Source: Rhodocytophaga aerolata (GTDB lineage Bacteria; Bacteroidota; Bacteroidia; Cytophagales; 172606-1). From it: a stretch of 64,000 bases of DNA. Where the stretch lies: NCBI RefSeq assembly GCF_030503435.1, contig NZ_JAUKPO010000007.1:186001-250000 (forward strand), read 5' to 3'. Both the position numbers and the translations under genes were made by a program. This document shows positions 26,667 to 37,180 of the stretch, piece by piece. Within the stretch, counting starts at the first letter, position 1. Each line of letters starts with the position of its first letter. A model generated the notes under the pieces. It was given only the letters and a program-made list of their open reading frames with translations. It was not told where the DNA came from and searched no databases.

Positions 26667-27116
26667 GTGGAAAAATTAATAGAAAACATCACCAGATATT
26701 TGGAAGCCAGAATTGAGCTACTAAAAGTAGAGTTACAACAGAAAGTTGCCAGTGGCATTGTCAGTGGTATTCAAATAGGTTTAACTGCTTTTACATTGTT
26801 ATTTGCCTTTATTTTTGCAAATTTAGCCTTAGCTAATTTTCTTAATGATGTTATTGGAAATTCGTATGCCGGTTATCTGATTTTAGCTGGTTTTTATGTA
26901 GTGCTGTTTTTTATTGCTAAAGCATCTCAGAAAGCCATCCGTTCTAAAGTGGAGGACATGACAGAAGGTATGTTTAGTGACAAAAATAATGGGGCGCATG
27001 CCAACGAAGAAGTAGAAGTTGTAGTGGATAGTGCTGCTACCCATACTATTACTACTGCTAATTACGAAGATTTAGATCAGCCAAGTGAATTGAATCAGCC
27101 AAGTCAATCCAGATAA
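26667..27116 (+). CDS. Holin-superfamily (YqjE/Holin-X type) membrane protein
   Basis: A 149-residue protein starting at GTG. The N-terminus is an amphipathic helix (ENITRYLEARIELLKVELQQ), followed by two transmembrane helices (about residues 33-57 and 66-86) and a hydrophilic tail. This matches the phage-holin-family / Actinobacterial Holin-X (YqjE-like) pattern. These proteins are usually chromosomal envelope or stress proteins, not real phage holins, and no phage genes are nearby. It is followed after 61 bases by a small membrane-associated gene that probably belongs to the same transcript. Confidence 0.7.
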   Translation: MEKLIENITRYLEARIELLKVELQQKVASGIVSGIQIGLTAFTLLFAFIFANLALANFLNDVIGNSYAGYLILAGFYVVLFFIAKASQKAIRSKVEDMTEGMFSDKNNGAHANEEVEVVVDSAATHTITTANYEDLDQPSELNQPSQSR

Positions 27117-27177
27117 TGGCCGTATTGTTTTGCTATTCATTAATTAATCAATAACTCCACATCACATATATCCTATT

Positions 27178-27660
27178 ATGAGCACAGAATCTACTTCTCT
27201 TGAGGCTAAAAAAGAAGCTTTAAGCAGGCAAACAGAAATTTACAAACAAGCTATTGGAGAACAGGTAAATTTATTGAAAGATAATGCCGGACAGGCCACC
27301 AAACGGATAATACTTATTGGTGCAGGACTAGCGGCCGGTTATTTTCTGGTAAAAACAATTGCTAATAGAAGCGGAAAAAAAAAGTTAAAGCAATTAAAGC
27401 CAGCTACTAGACAGAAATTAATAGGGCCCGGAAACTATGCTCAGCAAACTAGATTTGCCGGAAATAGCTATGTGCAACCAGGTTCTGCTAAGGAAACAAA
27501 TCTAACTGGTTTGATAACACAACAAATTGCTATATTTTTGATAGGAATAGCAACTCAGAAACTGCAGGAGTATTTTGACAACTCCCGTAGAAAAAATTTA
27601 GAGCCTATCAGAAGAGATGACAAAGAATATATTGAACCAATTTATATCAAACAGAGCTAA
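27178..27660 (+). CDS. Hypothetical membrane-associated protein, YtxH/YqjD-like layout
   Basis: A 160-residue protein of unknown function. A charged helical N-terminus (KEALSRQTEIYKQAIGEQ) is followed by one transmembrane segment (about residues 44-62, ILIGAGLAAGYFLVKTI), a basic stretch SGKKKLKQLKP, a possible second hydrophobic segment (about 107-122) and a charged tail. The layout recalls small stress-related membrane proteins encoded beside Holin-X-like genes. Its last 44 bases overlap the GGGP synthase start in a different frame, suggesting translational coupling. Confidence 0.6.
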   Translation: MSTESTSLEAKKEALSRQTEIYKQAIGEQVNLLKDNAGQATKRIILIGAGLAAGYFLVKTIANRSGKKKLKQLKPATRQKLIGPGNYAQQTRFAGNSYVQPGSAKETNLTGLITQQIAIFLIGIATQKLQEYFDNSRRKNLEPIRRDDKEYIEPIYIKQS

Positions 27661-28375
27661 TGGAATAAAATCCTTTGCCGTTCTTATTGATCCTGATAAA
27701 ACAGATACATCTACTTGTCTTCAACTTATTCGTAATTGTGTTGAAAACAAAGTAGATTTCTTTTTTGTGGGAGGTAGCCTGATTACCGGCAATACTATGG
27801 GGCAGGTTATTAAACTAATTAAAACACATACCTCTATTCCAGTTGTATTATTTCCTGGAAGCAATTTGCACATAGATATGTCGGCAGATGCCATTCTGTT
27901 TTTATCACTTATCTCTGGCCGTAATCCTGATTTTCTAATAGGTCAACATGTTATATCAGCGCCTATTCTTAAAAAAAGCAGTCTTGAGATTTTGCCAACT
28001 GGTTATATATTAATTGATAGCGGAAAACAAACGACAGTTTCTTACATGAGCAATACTACTCCTATTCCGTATGATAAACCCGAGATTGCTGCTTGTACAG
28101 CTATGGCTGGGGAAATGTTAGGGCTAAAACTGATGTACCTGGATGCAGGAAGTGGTGCTCAGCGTGCTATCTCATCAAAAATGATTTTAAATGTTAGAAA
28201 ATCTGTAGATGTTCCTTTAATTGTGGGTGGAGGTATACGCTCTGCTAATGAAGCTCACGAAGCAATAGTAGCCGGCGCAGATACCATAGTAATTGGCAAT
28301 GGAATAGAAATTAATCCGGGGTTATTGGCAGAGGTATCTGAAAAAATAGATGATTTTAATAAGGCCAAGATATAA
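27617..28375 (+). CDS. Geranylgeranylglyceryl phosphate synthase family
   Basis: A 252-residue TIM-barrel prenyltransferase that joins a polyprenyl diphosphate to sn-glycerol-1-phosphate, making the ether-lipid core typical of archaea. Motifs: FAVLIDPDKTD, VDFFFVGGSLITGN, VLFPGSNLHI, LFLSLISGRNPDFLIGQHV, YILIDSGKQTTV, and the phosphate loops LIVGGGIRS and TIVIGNGIE. Bacteroidota members of this family (group II GGGPS) have been shown to have the activity in vitro, but their lipid product in the cell is unclear. The ATG at 27617 lies within the upstream gene; the conserved core begins only 20 codons later, so this start fits. Confidence 0.9.
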   Translation: MTKNILNQFISNRANGIKSFAVLIDPDKTDTSTCLQLIRNCVENKVDFFFVGGSLITGNTMGQVIKLIKTHTSIPVVLFPGSNLHIDMSADAILFLSLISGRNPDFLIGQHVISAPILKKSSLEILPTGYILIDSGKQTTVSYMSNTTPIPYDKPEIAACTAMAGEMLGLKLMYLDAGSGAQRAISSKMILNVRKSVDVPLIVGGGIRSANEAHEAIVAGADTIVIGNGIEINPGLLAEVSEKIDDFNKAKI

Positions 28376-28379
28376 ATGA

Positions 28380-28411
28380 AAACAGGATAAACATTTACGT
28401 CTATCCTGTTT
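28380..28411. terminator. Bidirectional terminator, GGGPS / araC-like
   Basis: AAACAGGATA (28380-28389) and TATCCTGTTT (28402-28411) form a perfect 10-bp stem with a 12-base loop between convergent genes. T-rich sequence follows on both strands. Confidence 0.7.
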
Positions 28412-28430
28412 GTTAGGTAAACCTTAAGCG

Positions 28431-29360
28431 TTATATGTTCATTAATGACTCACGCCGGCGCATTTTTCCAGCTGGTATTCCAAACATCATTTTGAACCTT
28501 CTGCAGAAGTAGGCTGTGTCTTTGTATCCTACTTCAGCGCCTATTTCTCTGATGCTTTTCTTAGAGGTACGAAGCAGGTTAACAGCCATCTCCATCCGCT
28601 GGTACTCAATATAATCTTGTGGGTTGATTCCCGTAAGCATTTTAAAGTACTGCCCTACATAATCTTCAGAAACATTGGCCACATTAGCCAGGACTTTGTT
28701 AGACAGATCTCCACCCAAATATTCTTTTATATAAGCAAAAATATCTATCAGGCGCGGATCTTTAAAATATGTACTGTTAGTAGCCAGCTGTTCGACAAAC
28801 AAACGGTTCTTTAATATATACCGGATTACTTCAACTACTATTTCTTCTGTCTTCAGCTTTATGACCCGTTCTTTACCCGGGTACATAGAAAGTTCCTCTA
28901 CGATTAATTCATTGATGGTTTTGGCAAGCTCCTGCGTTCCATTTATTACAAAAGGAGGAATATCTAAGGATGCAAAAAAGTTAACCGAATCAAATACTTT
29001 AGCCTCGAAAGTTATATATCCAAAAGAATCGGATAAGGTTCCTACCTTAGCTGTGTCTTTGTTTATAGCAAAGTATTTTTCTTTATTACTTACAAACTCT
29101 TCATTAGAGAGAGTAGTTGGGTTAGAACCTCCATATGTCAGAGAGACCATTTTCCCGCCGGGAATAAATAAGATGTCTCCTTCCTTTACTTTTTCCTTTT
29201 CAGGTCCAAAAGAGATTTCGCCTTGATGCAGTAACACAATGGTGTTTTCCACGTCATAGAAATTCTTAATATGTATGGGCTGTAACAATTTTATGTTTTT
29301 AGCCTTTATGAATCTTACTCCTAAAGATTCAATAATCTTATTATAATCTTCCATTGGCAA
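28431..29360 (-). CDS. AraC family transcriptional regulator
   Basis: A 309-residue regulator. The N-terminal part looks like a cupin-type sensing domain (HIKNFYDVENTIVLLHQGEI, VKEGDILFIPGGKMVSL). The C-terminal double helix-turn-helix reads LSNKVLANVANVSEDYVGQY, then PQDYIEYQRMEMAVNLLRTS and IREIGAEVGYKDTAYFCRRF. This is a complete AraC/XylS domain (about residues 205-300). The ligand and regulon are unknown. The start may be at the second Met (29354). The divergent and co-oriented neighbours give no clear target; the acyl-CoA dehydrogenase gene upstream is one possibility. Confidence 0.88.
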   Translation of the reverse strand: MPMEDYNKIIESLGVRFIKAKNIKLLQPIHIKNFYDVENTIVLLHQGEISFGPEKEKVKEGDILFIPGGKMVSLTYGGSNPTTLSNEEFVSNKEKYFAINKDTAKVGTLSDSFGYITFEAKVFDSVNFFASLDIPPFVINGTQELAKTINELIVEELSMYPGKERVIKLKTEEIVVEVIRYILKNRLFVEQLATNSTYFKDPRLIDIFAYIKEYLGGDLSNKVLANVANVSEDYVGQYFKMLTGINPQDYIEYQRMEMAVNLLRTSKKSIREIGAEVGYKDTAYFCRRFKMMFGIPAGKMRRRESLMNI

Positions 29361-29512
29361 ATCTGCTTATTTGTTGTATAAGGTTTATATGTTGATTCGT
29401 TTTATGACGAAACTAATAAAAAAATGGATAAAAGCAAATATTTAAAAAAAGCACATTATAAAAAAAATACACTTTATAAAATATATAGCACGTCAACCTG
29501 TTTTACGATGGA

Positions 29513-30682
29513 TTATTTAAGTATCTCCCGTGAAATTACAATTTTTTGAATCTCAGAAGTGCCTTCATAAATCTGGGTAATTTTGGCATCCCTCATCAAA
29601 CGTTCTACATGATATTCCTTAACATAGCCGTAGCCGCCGTGAATTTGAACAGCTTCTACGGTGACTTCCATGGCTACTTTAGAGGCAAATAATTTAGCCA
29701 TAGCACTAGCTTTCGTAAAATCTGCATGCTGGTCTTTGAGGTAGGCTGCCTGCAGGCAAAGTAGGCGGGCAGCATCAATGTTTGTCGCCATTTCGGCTAA
29801 CTTAAATTGAATAGCTTGGTGCTGAGAAATTTCTTTACCAAAAGCTTTACGTTCCTTAGAATATTTCAGTGACAACTCATAGGCGCCGGAAGCTATACCT
29901 AAAGCCTGGGCGGCAATACCAATCCGGCCACCATTCAAAGTTGACATGGCAAATTTAAACCCGAAGCCATCTTCTCCAATACGGTTTTCTTTAGGCACCT
30001 TCACATCTGTAAACATCAGCGAATGTGTATCTGACCCACGAATACCTAGTTTATTTTCTTTTTTACCTACCACAAACCCTGGAGTACCCTTTTCTACAAT
30101 AAGTGCATTTATGCCTTTATGGCCTTTCTCCGGATATGTTTGGGCAATTACAATATAGACAGATGCGCTGTTACCATTGGTAATCCAGTTTTTTGTGCCA
30201 TTAAGCAGGTAATAGTCACCCATGTCCTGTGCAGTGGTTTTCTGAGAGGTAGCGTCTGACCCTGCTTCAGGTTCCGATAAGCAGAAAGCACCTATAATTT
30301 CGCCAGTAGCCAGCCTGGTCAGATATTTTTGTTTTTGCTCTTCGGTGCCATACTTTTCTATGCCCCAGCATACCAATGAATTATTTACAGACATCGCTAC
30401 CGAAGCGGAGGCATCTATCTTTGATATTTCTTCCATAGCTAATACGTAAGAAATAGAATCCATCCCTCCGCCATTGTACCTAGGATCAACCATCATTCCC
30501 ATAAAGCCTAACTCACCCATCTTCTTTATTTGCTCCGCCGGAAATTTTTGTAGTTCATCCCTTTCTATTACCCCCGGTAATAATTCTGAATTAGCGAATT
30601 CACGGGCCGCTGCCTGAACTGCTAATTGCTCTTCTGTCAATTGAAAGCTAAAACCTGGGGTAAGTACTGTAGAAGAAGCCAT
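29513..30682 (-). CDS. Acyl-CoA dehydrogenase
   Basis: A 389-residue flavoenzyme that introduces the trans-2 double bond into acyl-CoA during beta-oxidation. The three-domain pattern is complete: an N-terminal helical domain (QLTEEQLAVQAAAREFAN), the FAD-binding region GAFCLSEPEAGSDATSQKT and NGTKNWITNG, and a C-terminal domain with KEISQHQAIQFKLAEMATNI and the catalytic glutamate in IYEGTSEIQK. Sequence and length are closest to short-chain (butyryl-CoA type) enzymes, though chain length cannot be read directly. Electron-transfer flavoprotein genes are not in the window. Confidence 0.95.
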   Translation of the reverse strand: MASSTVLTPGFSFQLTEEQLAVQAAAREFANSELLPGVIERDELQKFPAEQIKKMGELGFMGMMVDPRYNGGGMDSISYVLAMEEISKIDASASVAMSVNNSLVCWGIEKYGTEEQKQKYLTRLATGEIIGAFCLSEPEAGSDATSQKTTAQDMGDYYLLNGTKNWITNGNSASVYIVIAQTYPEKGHKGINALIVEKGTPGFVVGKKENKLGIRGSDTHSLMFTDVKVPKENRIGEDGFGFKFAMSTLNGGRIGIAAQALGIASGAYELSLKYSKERKAFGKEISQHQAIQFKLAEMATNIDAARLLCLQAAYLKDQHADFTKASAMAKLFASKVAMEVTVEAVQIHGGYGYVKEYHVERLMRDAKITQIYEGTSEIQKIVISREILK

Positions 30683-30871
30683 TTTTTGCTATTTAAGTGG
30701 TATTAGATTGTAAAAATACAAAATTTAATTTATTTCACAAAATTGTTCTATTATCTATTAAGAATAGTAACTTACCAGCGGGGTATAATTTTAACTTAAA
30801 ATAGTTATAATTATATCAACAAAGCAATATTATATAATAAAAAAATTATATAGATATACATATTTATAAAA

Positions 30872-30907
30872 AAATCCCTTGTAGAATCAAATATCTACAA
30901 GGGATTT
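30872..30907 (-). terminator. Terminator of the panD-to-peptidase operon
   Basis: AAATCCCTTGTAGA (30872-30885) and TCTACAAGGGATTT (30894-30907) form a perfect 14-bp stem with an 8-base loop. On the minus strand a T-run follows. It lies 31 bases after the Zn-peptidase stop codon. Confidence 0.88.
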
Positions 30908-30937
30908 GTGTGGGGTTGTAATATTAAAATAATATTA

Positions 30938-31618
30938 TTAGTCTCTTCTACCCATTAACAAAGAAGCATAATAGAGCAACGTAGCCAGTGAACCTAAAGC
31001 AGCAACTACATATGTCATGGCTGCCCACCACAACGCATCTTTAGCCATCGTATGCTCTCTACTGGTAACAACACCTTTCTGATCTATCCATGCTAAAGCT
31101 CTGCGGCTAGCATCAAACTCCACAGGAAGCGTAATAAAACTAAACAAGGTAGTTAATGCAAAAAGAACAACTCCTATCGCCAATGGAATGGGTGTGGTAT
31201 TTAACAATAGTATACCAGCCAAGATGATCCATTGCATATATTGTGAAGCCACACTAAGCACAGGAACCATGGACGAACGGAATTTCAGCATAGTATAGGC
31301 TGTGGCGTGTTGTACAGCGTGTCCGCATTCATGTGCTGAAACAGCCGCTGCAGCCGCACTCCGGCCATGATACACTTCCGGACTAAGGTTTACTGTTTTG
31401 TCAGCAGGATTATAATGGTCAGTTAATGTTCCTTCCACAGATACTACACGTACATCATAAATACCGTTATCCCGTAGCATTTTCTCTGCTATTTCTTTTC
31501 CACTCAAATTGGAAGCTAATCCAATCTGAGAGTATTCTTTAAATTTACTTTTTAGGCGCCAGCTAACAAATAAGCTGATCAGCATAAATACAATACCTAT
31601 TAAATAAGCACCAGCCAT
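30938..31618 (-). CDS. Neutral zinc metallopeptidase (Zn_peptidase_2 type)
   Basis: A 226-residue membrane metallopeptidase of the YugP-like family. The N-terminus is a transmembrane helix (about residues 4-20). The zinc motif HECGH (residues 96-100) is followed by two or three more transmembrane helices (about 128-162 and 197-220) and EFDASRRALAWI, which carries the third expected metal-binding acidic residue. The active site should face the cytoplasm or membrane surface; substrates are unknown. It is the last gene of a four-gene minus-strand operon (18-base gap to the hldE2-like gene) ending in a strong terminator. Confidence 0.9.
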   Translation of the reverse strand: MAGAYLIGIVFMLISLFVSWRLKSKFKEYSQIGLASNLSGKEIAEKMLRDNGIYDVRVVSVEGTLTDHYNPADKTVNLSPEVYHGRSAAAAAVSAHECGHAVQHATAYTMLKFRSSMVPVLSVASQYMQWIILAGILLLNTTPIPLAIGVVLFALTTLFSFITLPVEFDASRRALAWIDQKGVVTSREHTMAKDALWWAAMTYVVAALGSLATLLYYASLLMGRRD

Positions 31619-31636
31619 ATCTTTTTTAAGTTAAGT

Positions 31637-32122
31637 TTAATAAACAGTTTTAATTTTCTCAATTATATTGGAAGTTGAGAAACCTTCTACCAATGGAATA
31701 GTCTCTACTTTTCCTCCATTACCTATAACAAAATCTGCGCCGATGATGTTTTGAAGTGAATAATCATTCCCTTTTACCAAAATGTCAGGTTTTATTGTCT
31801 GAATCAGACGTAATGGCGTATCTTCATCAAAAAATATCACTACATCTACAAATTCTAAAGCCGCCATTACTCTGGCACGGGCGTTTTGTTCTACAATGGG
31901 TCTTTTTTCGCCTTTGATCCGCCTGATAGAATGGTCAGTGTTTAAACCTAGAACCAGCTTGCTTCCCAGATTACGGGCTTTTTCTAAATAATCTACATGG
32001 CCAATATGCAAAATATCAAAGCAGCCATTGGTGAATACGATGCTTTCGCCCTGAAGTTTCCATTTATTTATTTGCTCTACGGCTTCGGGCAGCGGTAGAA
32101 TCTTAGAAGCACTATTGGTCAT
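31637..32122 (-). CDS. rfaE2: D-glycero-beta-D-manno-heptose 1-phosphate adenylyltransferase
   Basis: A 161-residue cytidylyltransferase-fold enzyme matching the C-terminal half of HldE (RfaE2), which makes ADP-heptose for lipopolysaccharide. The nucleotide-binding motif is [17 protein letters not shown] (HxGH included), with [19 protein letters not shown] and the C-terminal [17 protein letters not shown]. The kinase half is absent here and should be encoded elsewhere. It overlaps the flippase-like gene by 4 bases (ATGA), a sign of translational coupling. Confidence 0.9.
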   Translation of the reverse strand: MTNSASKILPLPEAVEQINKWKLQGESIVFTNGCFDILHIGHVDYLEKARNLGSKLVLGLNTDHSIRRIKGEKRPIVEQNARARVMAALEFVDVVIFFDEDTPLRLIQTIKPDILVKGNDYSLQNIIGADFVIGNGGKVETIPLVEGFSTSNIIEKIKTVY

Positions 32123-33141
32123 ACGGCAGGAACTTCTTGAGTGGACGGTTTAGAAATAAATAAACTTATAACAAAGCACACTCCCCCTACAATTAATGTT
32201 AATAGAGTTTGGGAAGCCCAGATAAAGGTAGCCAGAATCAATCCATCTTGCTGGTTCCATCCATAAAGTAATAAGGCTCCGCTAACTAATATATGGAAAG
32301 GCCCGGTACCGCCTTGTACAGGAGCCGCCATACCTAAGCCGCCCATCATTAATATAGTTAAACCTGCCAGCCAGGTTAGCCGTTGGGTATCAGGCAAGGC
32401 AAAGGTAAGGGAGTAGGAGGCTCCATAATAAAATATCCAGATTAGGATAGTTTGCAAAACAAAATCCCACTTGTGTTCTAGTTTACGCACACTTAATAAG
32501 CCTTCTATCATTCCTCTTACGAAAGTTCTGATTTTGCCTATAAAGGCTATCTGGCTCAGCTTTGCTCTATATTTATAAATGGCTATAATAAAGGCTAAAC
32601 CTAAAATAATCAAACTAGTTAAGATTATATATACATTCTGCGATACTCCTGACAATCCACCGAATTTTGATGAGAAAAACTCGATAAAAAATCCGCTTAG
32701 CCGATTAAACTCAAGTACAAAATTGAGGCTAAGTAATAATACCAGCATAATAACGTCGAAAATTCTTTCGGCTACTACGGTACCAAAAGCTGAGTTTACT
32801 GGCACTCTTTCCATACGATGCAGCAAACCGCACCTGGTAACTTCGCCCATACGGGGTAAAATCAGATTGGCAAAGTAACCTACCATTACAGCCACAAAGG
32901 TATGAAACAGCCTAGGCCGGTAGCCTAAAGGTTGTAATAACAGGTTCCAGCGGTGCGACCGGGAGAGGTGAGCTAATAAAAGCATTATTCCAGATAAAAC
33001 AACCCAATAATAATTAGCTCTTTTAAACTCTTTCACCATATCAGCCAAGCTGATTTCCTTAAATACATAAAACTTCAGGAGTAGAAAAGCAACTACTAAA
33101 GGCAAGGCGTATTTGAAAAAAGAAAGGGCTTTTGCTTTCAT
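32119..33141 (-). CDS. Lysylphosphatidylglycerol synthase TM-region (UPF0104) flippase-like protein
   Basis: A 340-residue integral membrane protein with about eight transmembrane helices (starting near residues 10-25, 43-60, 80-96). It has family signatures such as [40 protein letters not shown] and the late [19 protein letters not shown]. It contains only the membrane half of MprF-like proteins and no aminoacyl-transferase domain, so it is not a lysyl-PG synthase. Such stand-alone proteins are proposed lipid or glycolipid transporters. It begins 5 bases after panD and overlaps the hldE2-like gene. Confidence 0.88.
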   Translation of the reverse strand: MKAKALSFFKYALPLVVAFLLLKFYVFKEISLADMVKEFKRANYYWVVLSGIMLLLAHLSRSHRWNLLLQPLGYRPRLFHTFVAVMVGYFANLILPRMGEVTRCGLLHRMERVPVNSAFGTVVAERIFDVIMLVLLLSLNFVLEFNRLSGFFIEFFSSKFGGLSGVSQNVYIILTSLIILGLAFIIAIYKYRAKLSQIAFIGKIRTFVRGMIEGLLSVRKLEHKWDFVLQTILIWIFYYGASYSLTFALPDTQRLTWLAGLTILMMGGLGMAAPVQGGTGPFHILVSGALLLYGWNQQDGLILATFIWASQTLLTLIVGGVCFVISLFISKPSTQEVPAV

Positions 33142-33146
33142 GCAAA

Positions 33147-33497
33147 TTATCGGATTAAGCGGTTGCTGGCGTCAGGAAATACAATAGTAGGTTTAAATTT
33201 TTTGGCTTCCTCGAAATCCATAGATGCATAAGAGATAACAATAATCATGTCGCCAACTTGTACCCGGCGGGCGGCAGGGCCATTTAGGCAAACTGTACCT
33301 GTGCCACGTTCACCTTTGATAATGTAGGTTTCGAACCGCTCTCCATTGTTAATATTTACAATTTGCACTTTTTCGTTTTCAATCATATTTGCTGCATCCA
33401 GCAAATCTTCGTCAATAGTGATGCTTCCCACATAGTGTAACTCTGCCTGAGTCACTTTTACTCTGTGTATTTTAGATTTTAATAATTGAATATGCAT
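33147..33497 (-). CDS. panD: Aspartate 1-decarboxylase
   Basis: Makes beta-alanine from L-aspartate for pantothenate and coenzyme A. The 116-residue proenzyme has the self-cleavage site Gly24-Ser25 in [13 protein letters not shown], where Ser25 becomes the pyruvoyl cofactor. It also has the catalytic region [17 protein letters not shown] and [20 protein letters not shown]. All key residues are present. It heads the operon panD - flippase-like - rfaE2 - Zn peptidase. The partner gene panC lies about 13 kb away on the same strand, beyond the chemotaxis operon. Confidence 0.97.
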   Translation of the reverse strand: MHIQLLKSKIHRVKVTQAELHYVGSITIDEDLLDAANMIENEKVQIVNINNGERFETYIIKGERGTGTVCLNGPAARRVQVGDMIIVISYASMDFEEAKKFKPTIVFPDASNRLIR

Positions 33498-33715
33498 TGT
33501 TAAATTTATTAATGCTATAATCTTAGCAATAAGGTTAGTTTTTTAAGTTTTTTGTAACCGTACACATAACAACATCTGGCAACAATTAGTTACTTTTCGA
33601 ATAAACCGGCGTAAAATTAGTAATATATTTTGAGTATAAATTATGTATTATGCTGACCTTCGTCTGTTCATACAAGTATTGGAGGATATTATTTAAAACA
33701 ATTAACAGTGGTTTT

Positions 33716-35306
<1,591 letters not shown>

Positions 35307-36233
35307 TCGCCTTCTGTAAAAAACAATTCGTTTCCGCCGCTGGCAAAATGATCTGCCTCTGTTACTGATTCAGGAATACATACAGTAAAAATGCTTCCTT
35401 TGCCAGTAGAGCTTGTTAACTCCATTTGCCCACTCAATACTTCCAATATACCTTTGATAATAGATAACCCCAGACCATGGCCTTTATGTAACTTAACACT
35501 CCCTTTATCTAGTTGCGTGAATGGTGCAAATATCAATTCCTGCTCAGCTGCCTTCATGCCTATACCGGAATCCTTCACCAGTAAGTGAAGTGTATTTTTT
35601 TCAATAGAAGCAGTTATAGTTATTTCATTTTGCGGATAACTAAACTCTATAGCATTGGCAAGCAAGTTGGAAACAATTAGCTGAAGCTTGGCTGGGTCTG
35701 TCTTAAACAATCTTTTTACCGCTGAATCGGCATTATCCAAATATTTTACTTCTAGCTGCTTTGCTTGTAACTGGTGCGCATACATATCTACTACATTCTT
35801 GACTAAAGTGTAAACGTCTACTTGCACTACTTCCAGTACCAGTTCGCCAGATTCCAGTTCGGCGGCTGCAAAAATATTTCGTAGCTGAAAATCCAGGTTA
35901 AAAGCTTCTGCATGTATCAATGCGGCCATTGCTCTGGTTTTTTCCCATTGATCATTATCGGGCGATTGAATATTCTTGGAGAGACCCAGAATAGAAGTTA
36001 ACGGATCGTTTAGCTCATTGCGGATGTTGGCTAGAAACAGGCTTTTTATTTTTTCGGATTCTTTTAATTTATCATTCAGCGCTTGCAATTGCTTAGTCAA
36101 AGCAGATAATTCTTCTACTGACCTTTTATTCTCAGAAAACCTGTGTTGCAGTTCTTCCAGTAGTTCTTTATCGGTAAGTTTACTCATACACTAGTTGCGG
36201 TTATGTGCAGAAAGCACTATTGCTCTCATGCGG

Positions 36234-37073
36234 CTATCGGATCTTTTTAAAAACAGTGGGTTTCAATTGTTCCAGCGGTACTTGCATACCAGTGATGGAT
36301 TCTGAATGGCCTAAGAAAAAATAGCCTCCAGGCTTTACTTTATCGCAGAGTTTATTAATTACTTTTTCCTGCGTGATCTTGTCAAAATAAATAATGACGT
36401 TACGGCAGAATACAATATCAAAGTCACTGGCTATATCCAGGCTGTCATCCATAAAATTTAACCGCCCGAAGCTTACCCGGTTTCTCAGATATGGAACTAT
36501 TCTTACTGTTTTTTTAGAAGGGTCTTTGCTTTTTAAGAAGTATTTACGCTTTAGTTGGAGGGGGATGCCTGCTACCCGTTCCTCACTGTATACAGCTGTT
36601 ATAGCTTTATTTAAAACATGTGTAGATAAATCAGTAGCCGAAATGGAATAATTGATTGGTTGCTGGCTTTCGCAAAACTCATTAATCACCATAGCCAAAG
36701 TATAAGGCTCTTCTCCACTGGAACAACCGGCACTCCATATTTTTAGAGGTCTGATAAGGGTGTTCGACGTAAATTCCGGCAGAATCTGATTAGTCAAAAA
36801 ATCAAAGTGAGCAGGTTCTCTGAAAAAATCTGTTTTATTTGTTGTTACCAGATCAATCATGTGAATTAACTCTTGCTGCCTGCCCTGCGTACTGAATACA
36901 AAATCACAATAATCTTTGTAGGAGTCCATTTGCAAAGCATTGAGCCTTTTTTGCAAACGGCTTTCCAGCATTGTTTTTTTTACAGGGGTCAGTTTTATTC
37001 CATATTCATCATAAATAAAATTACTCAGTTTAGTAAAGTCATACGAAGACATTTTAACATGAGAGAGAACCAT
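36234..37073 (-). CDS. cheR: Chemotaxis protein methyltransferase CheR
   Basis: Methylates MCP glutamates using SAM. The 279-residue protein has the N-terminal helical domain (YDFTKLSNFIYDEYGIKL, KKTMLESRLQKRLNAL). The Rossmann domain has NKTDFFREPAHFDFL, LKIWSAGCSSGEEPYTLAM and DIVFCRNVIIYFDKITQEKV, and the end reads GYFFLGHSESITGM. All are standard CheR motifs. The start could be the ATG at 37073 or the one at 37052 (MSSYDFTKL); the latter begins exactly at the conserved domain. It lies between the MCP gene and the kinase-like gene in the chemotaxis operon. Confidence 0.96.
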   Translation of the reverse strand: MVLSHVKMSSYDFTKLSNFIYDEYGIKLTPVKKTMLESRLQKRLNALQMDSYKDYCDFVFSTQGRQQELIHMIDLVTTNKTDFFREPAHFDFLTNQILPEFTSNTLIRPLKIWSAGCSSGEEPYTLAMVINEFCESQQPINYSISATDLSTHVLNKAITAVYSEERVAGIPLQLKRKYFLKSKDPSKKTVRIVPYLRNRVSFGRLNFMDDSLDIASDFDIVFCRNVIIYFDKITQEKVINKLCDKVKPGGYFFLGHSESITGMQVPLEQLKPTVFKKIR

Positions 37074-37180
37074 AATTGATAGATAAAATAACTAATGTTA
37101 CTAGAAAGGGAACCGCTGTATGGCTCCCTTTCTATTTCATGGTTAATGAATACTTATTAAAAATTCATCTTCGGTGTCAA

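Noticed and set aside
26667-27116. Holin-like gene as a sign of a prophage.
   Set aside because: No terminase, capsid, tail, integrase or lysin gene is nearby, and the YqjE/Holin-X-type family is mostly chromosomal.
27617-28375. Recent gene transfer of GGGP synthase from archaea.
   Set aside because: The family is widespread in Bacteroidota, and the sequence has the bacterial group features and local base composition.
32119-33141. Annotation as lysylphosphatidylglycerol synthetase MprF.
   Set aside because: Only the membrane part is present; the C-terminal aminoacyl-transferase domain is absent.
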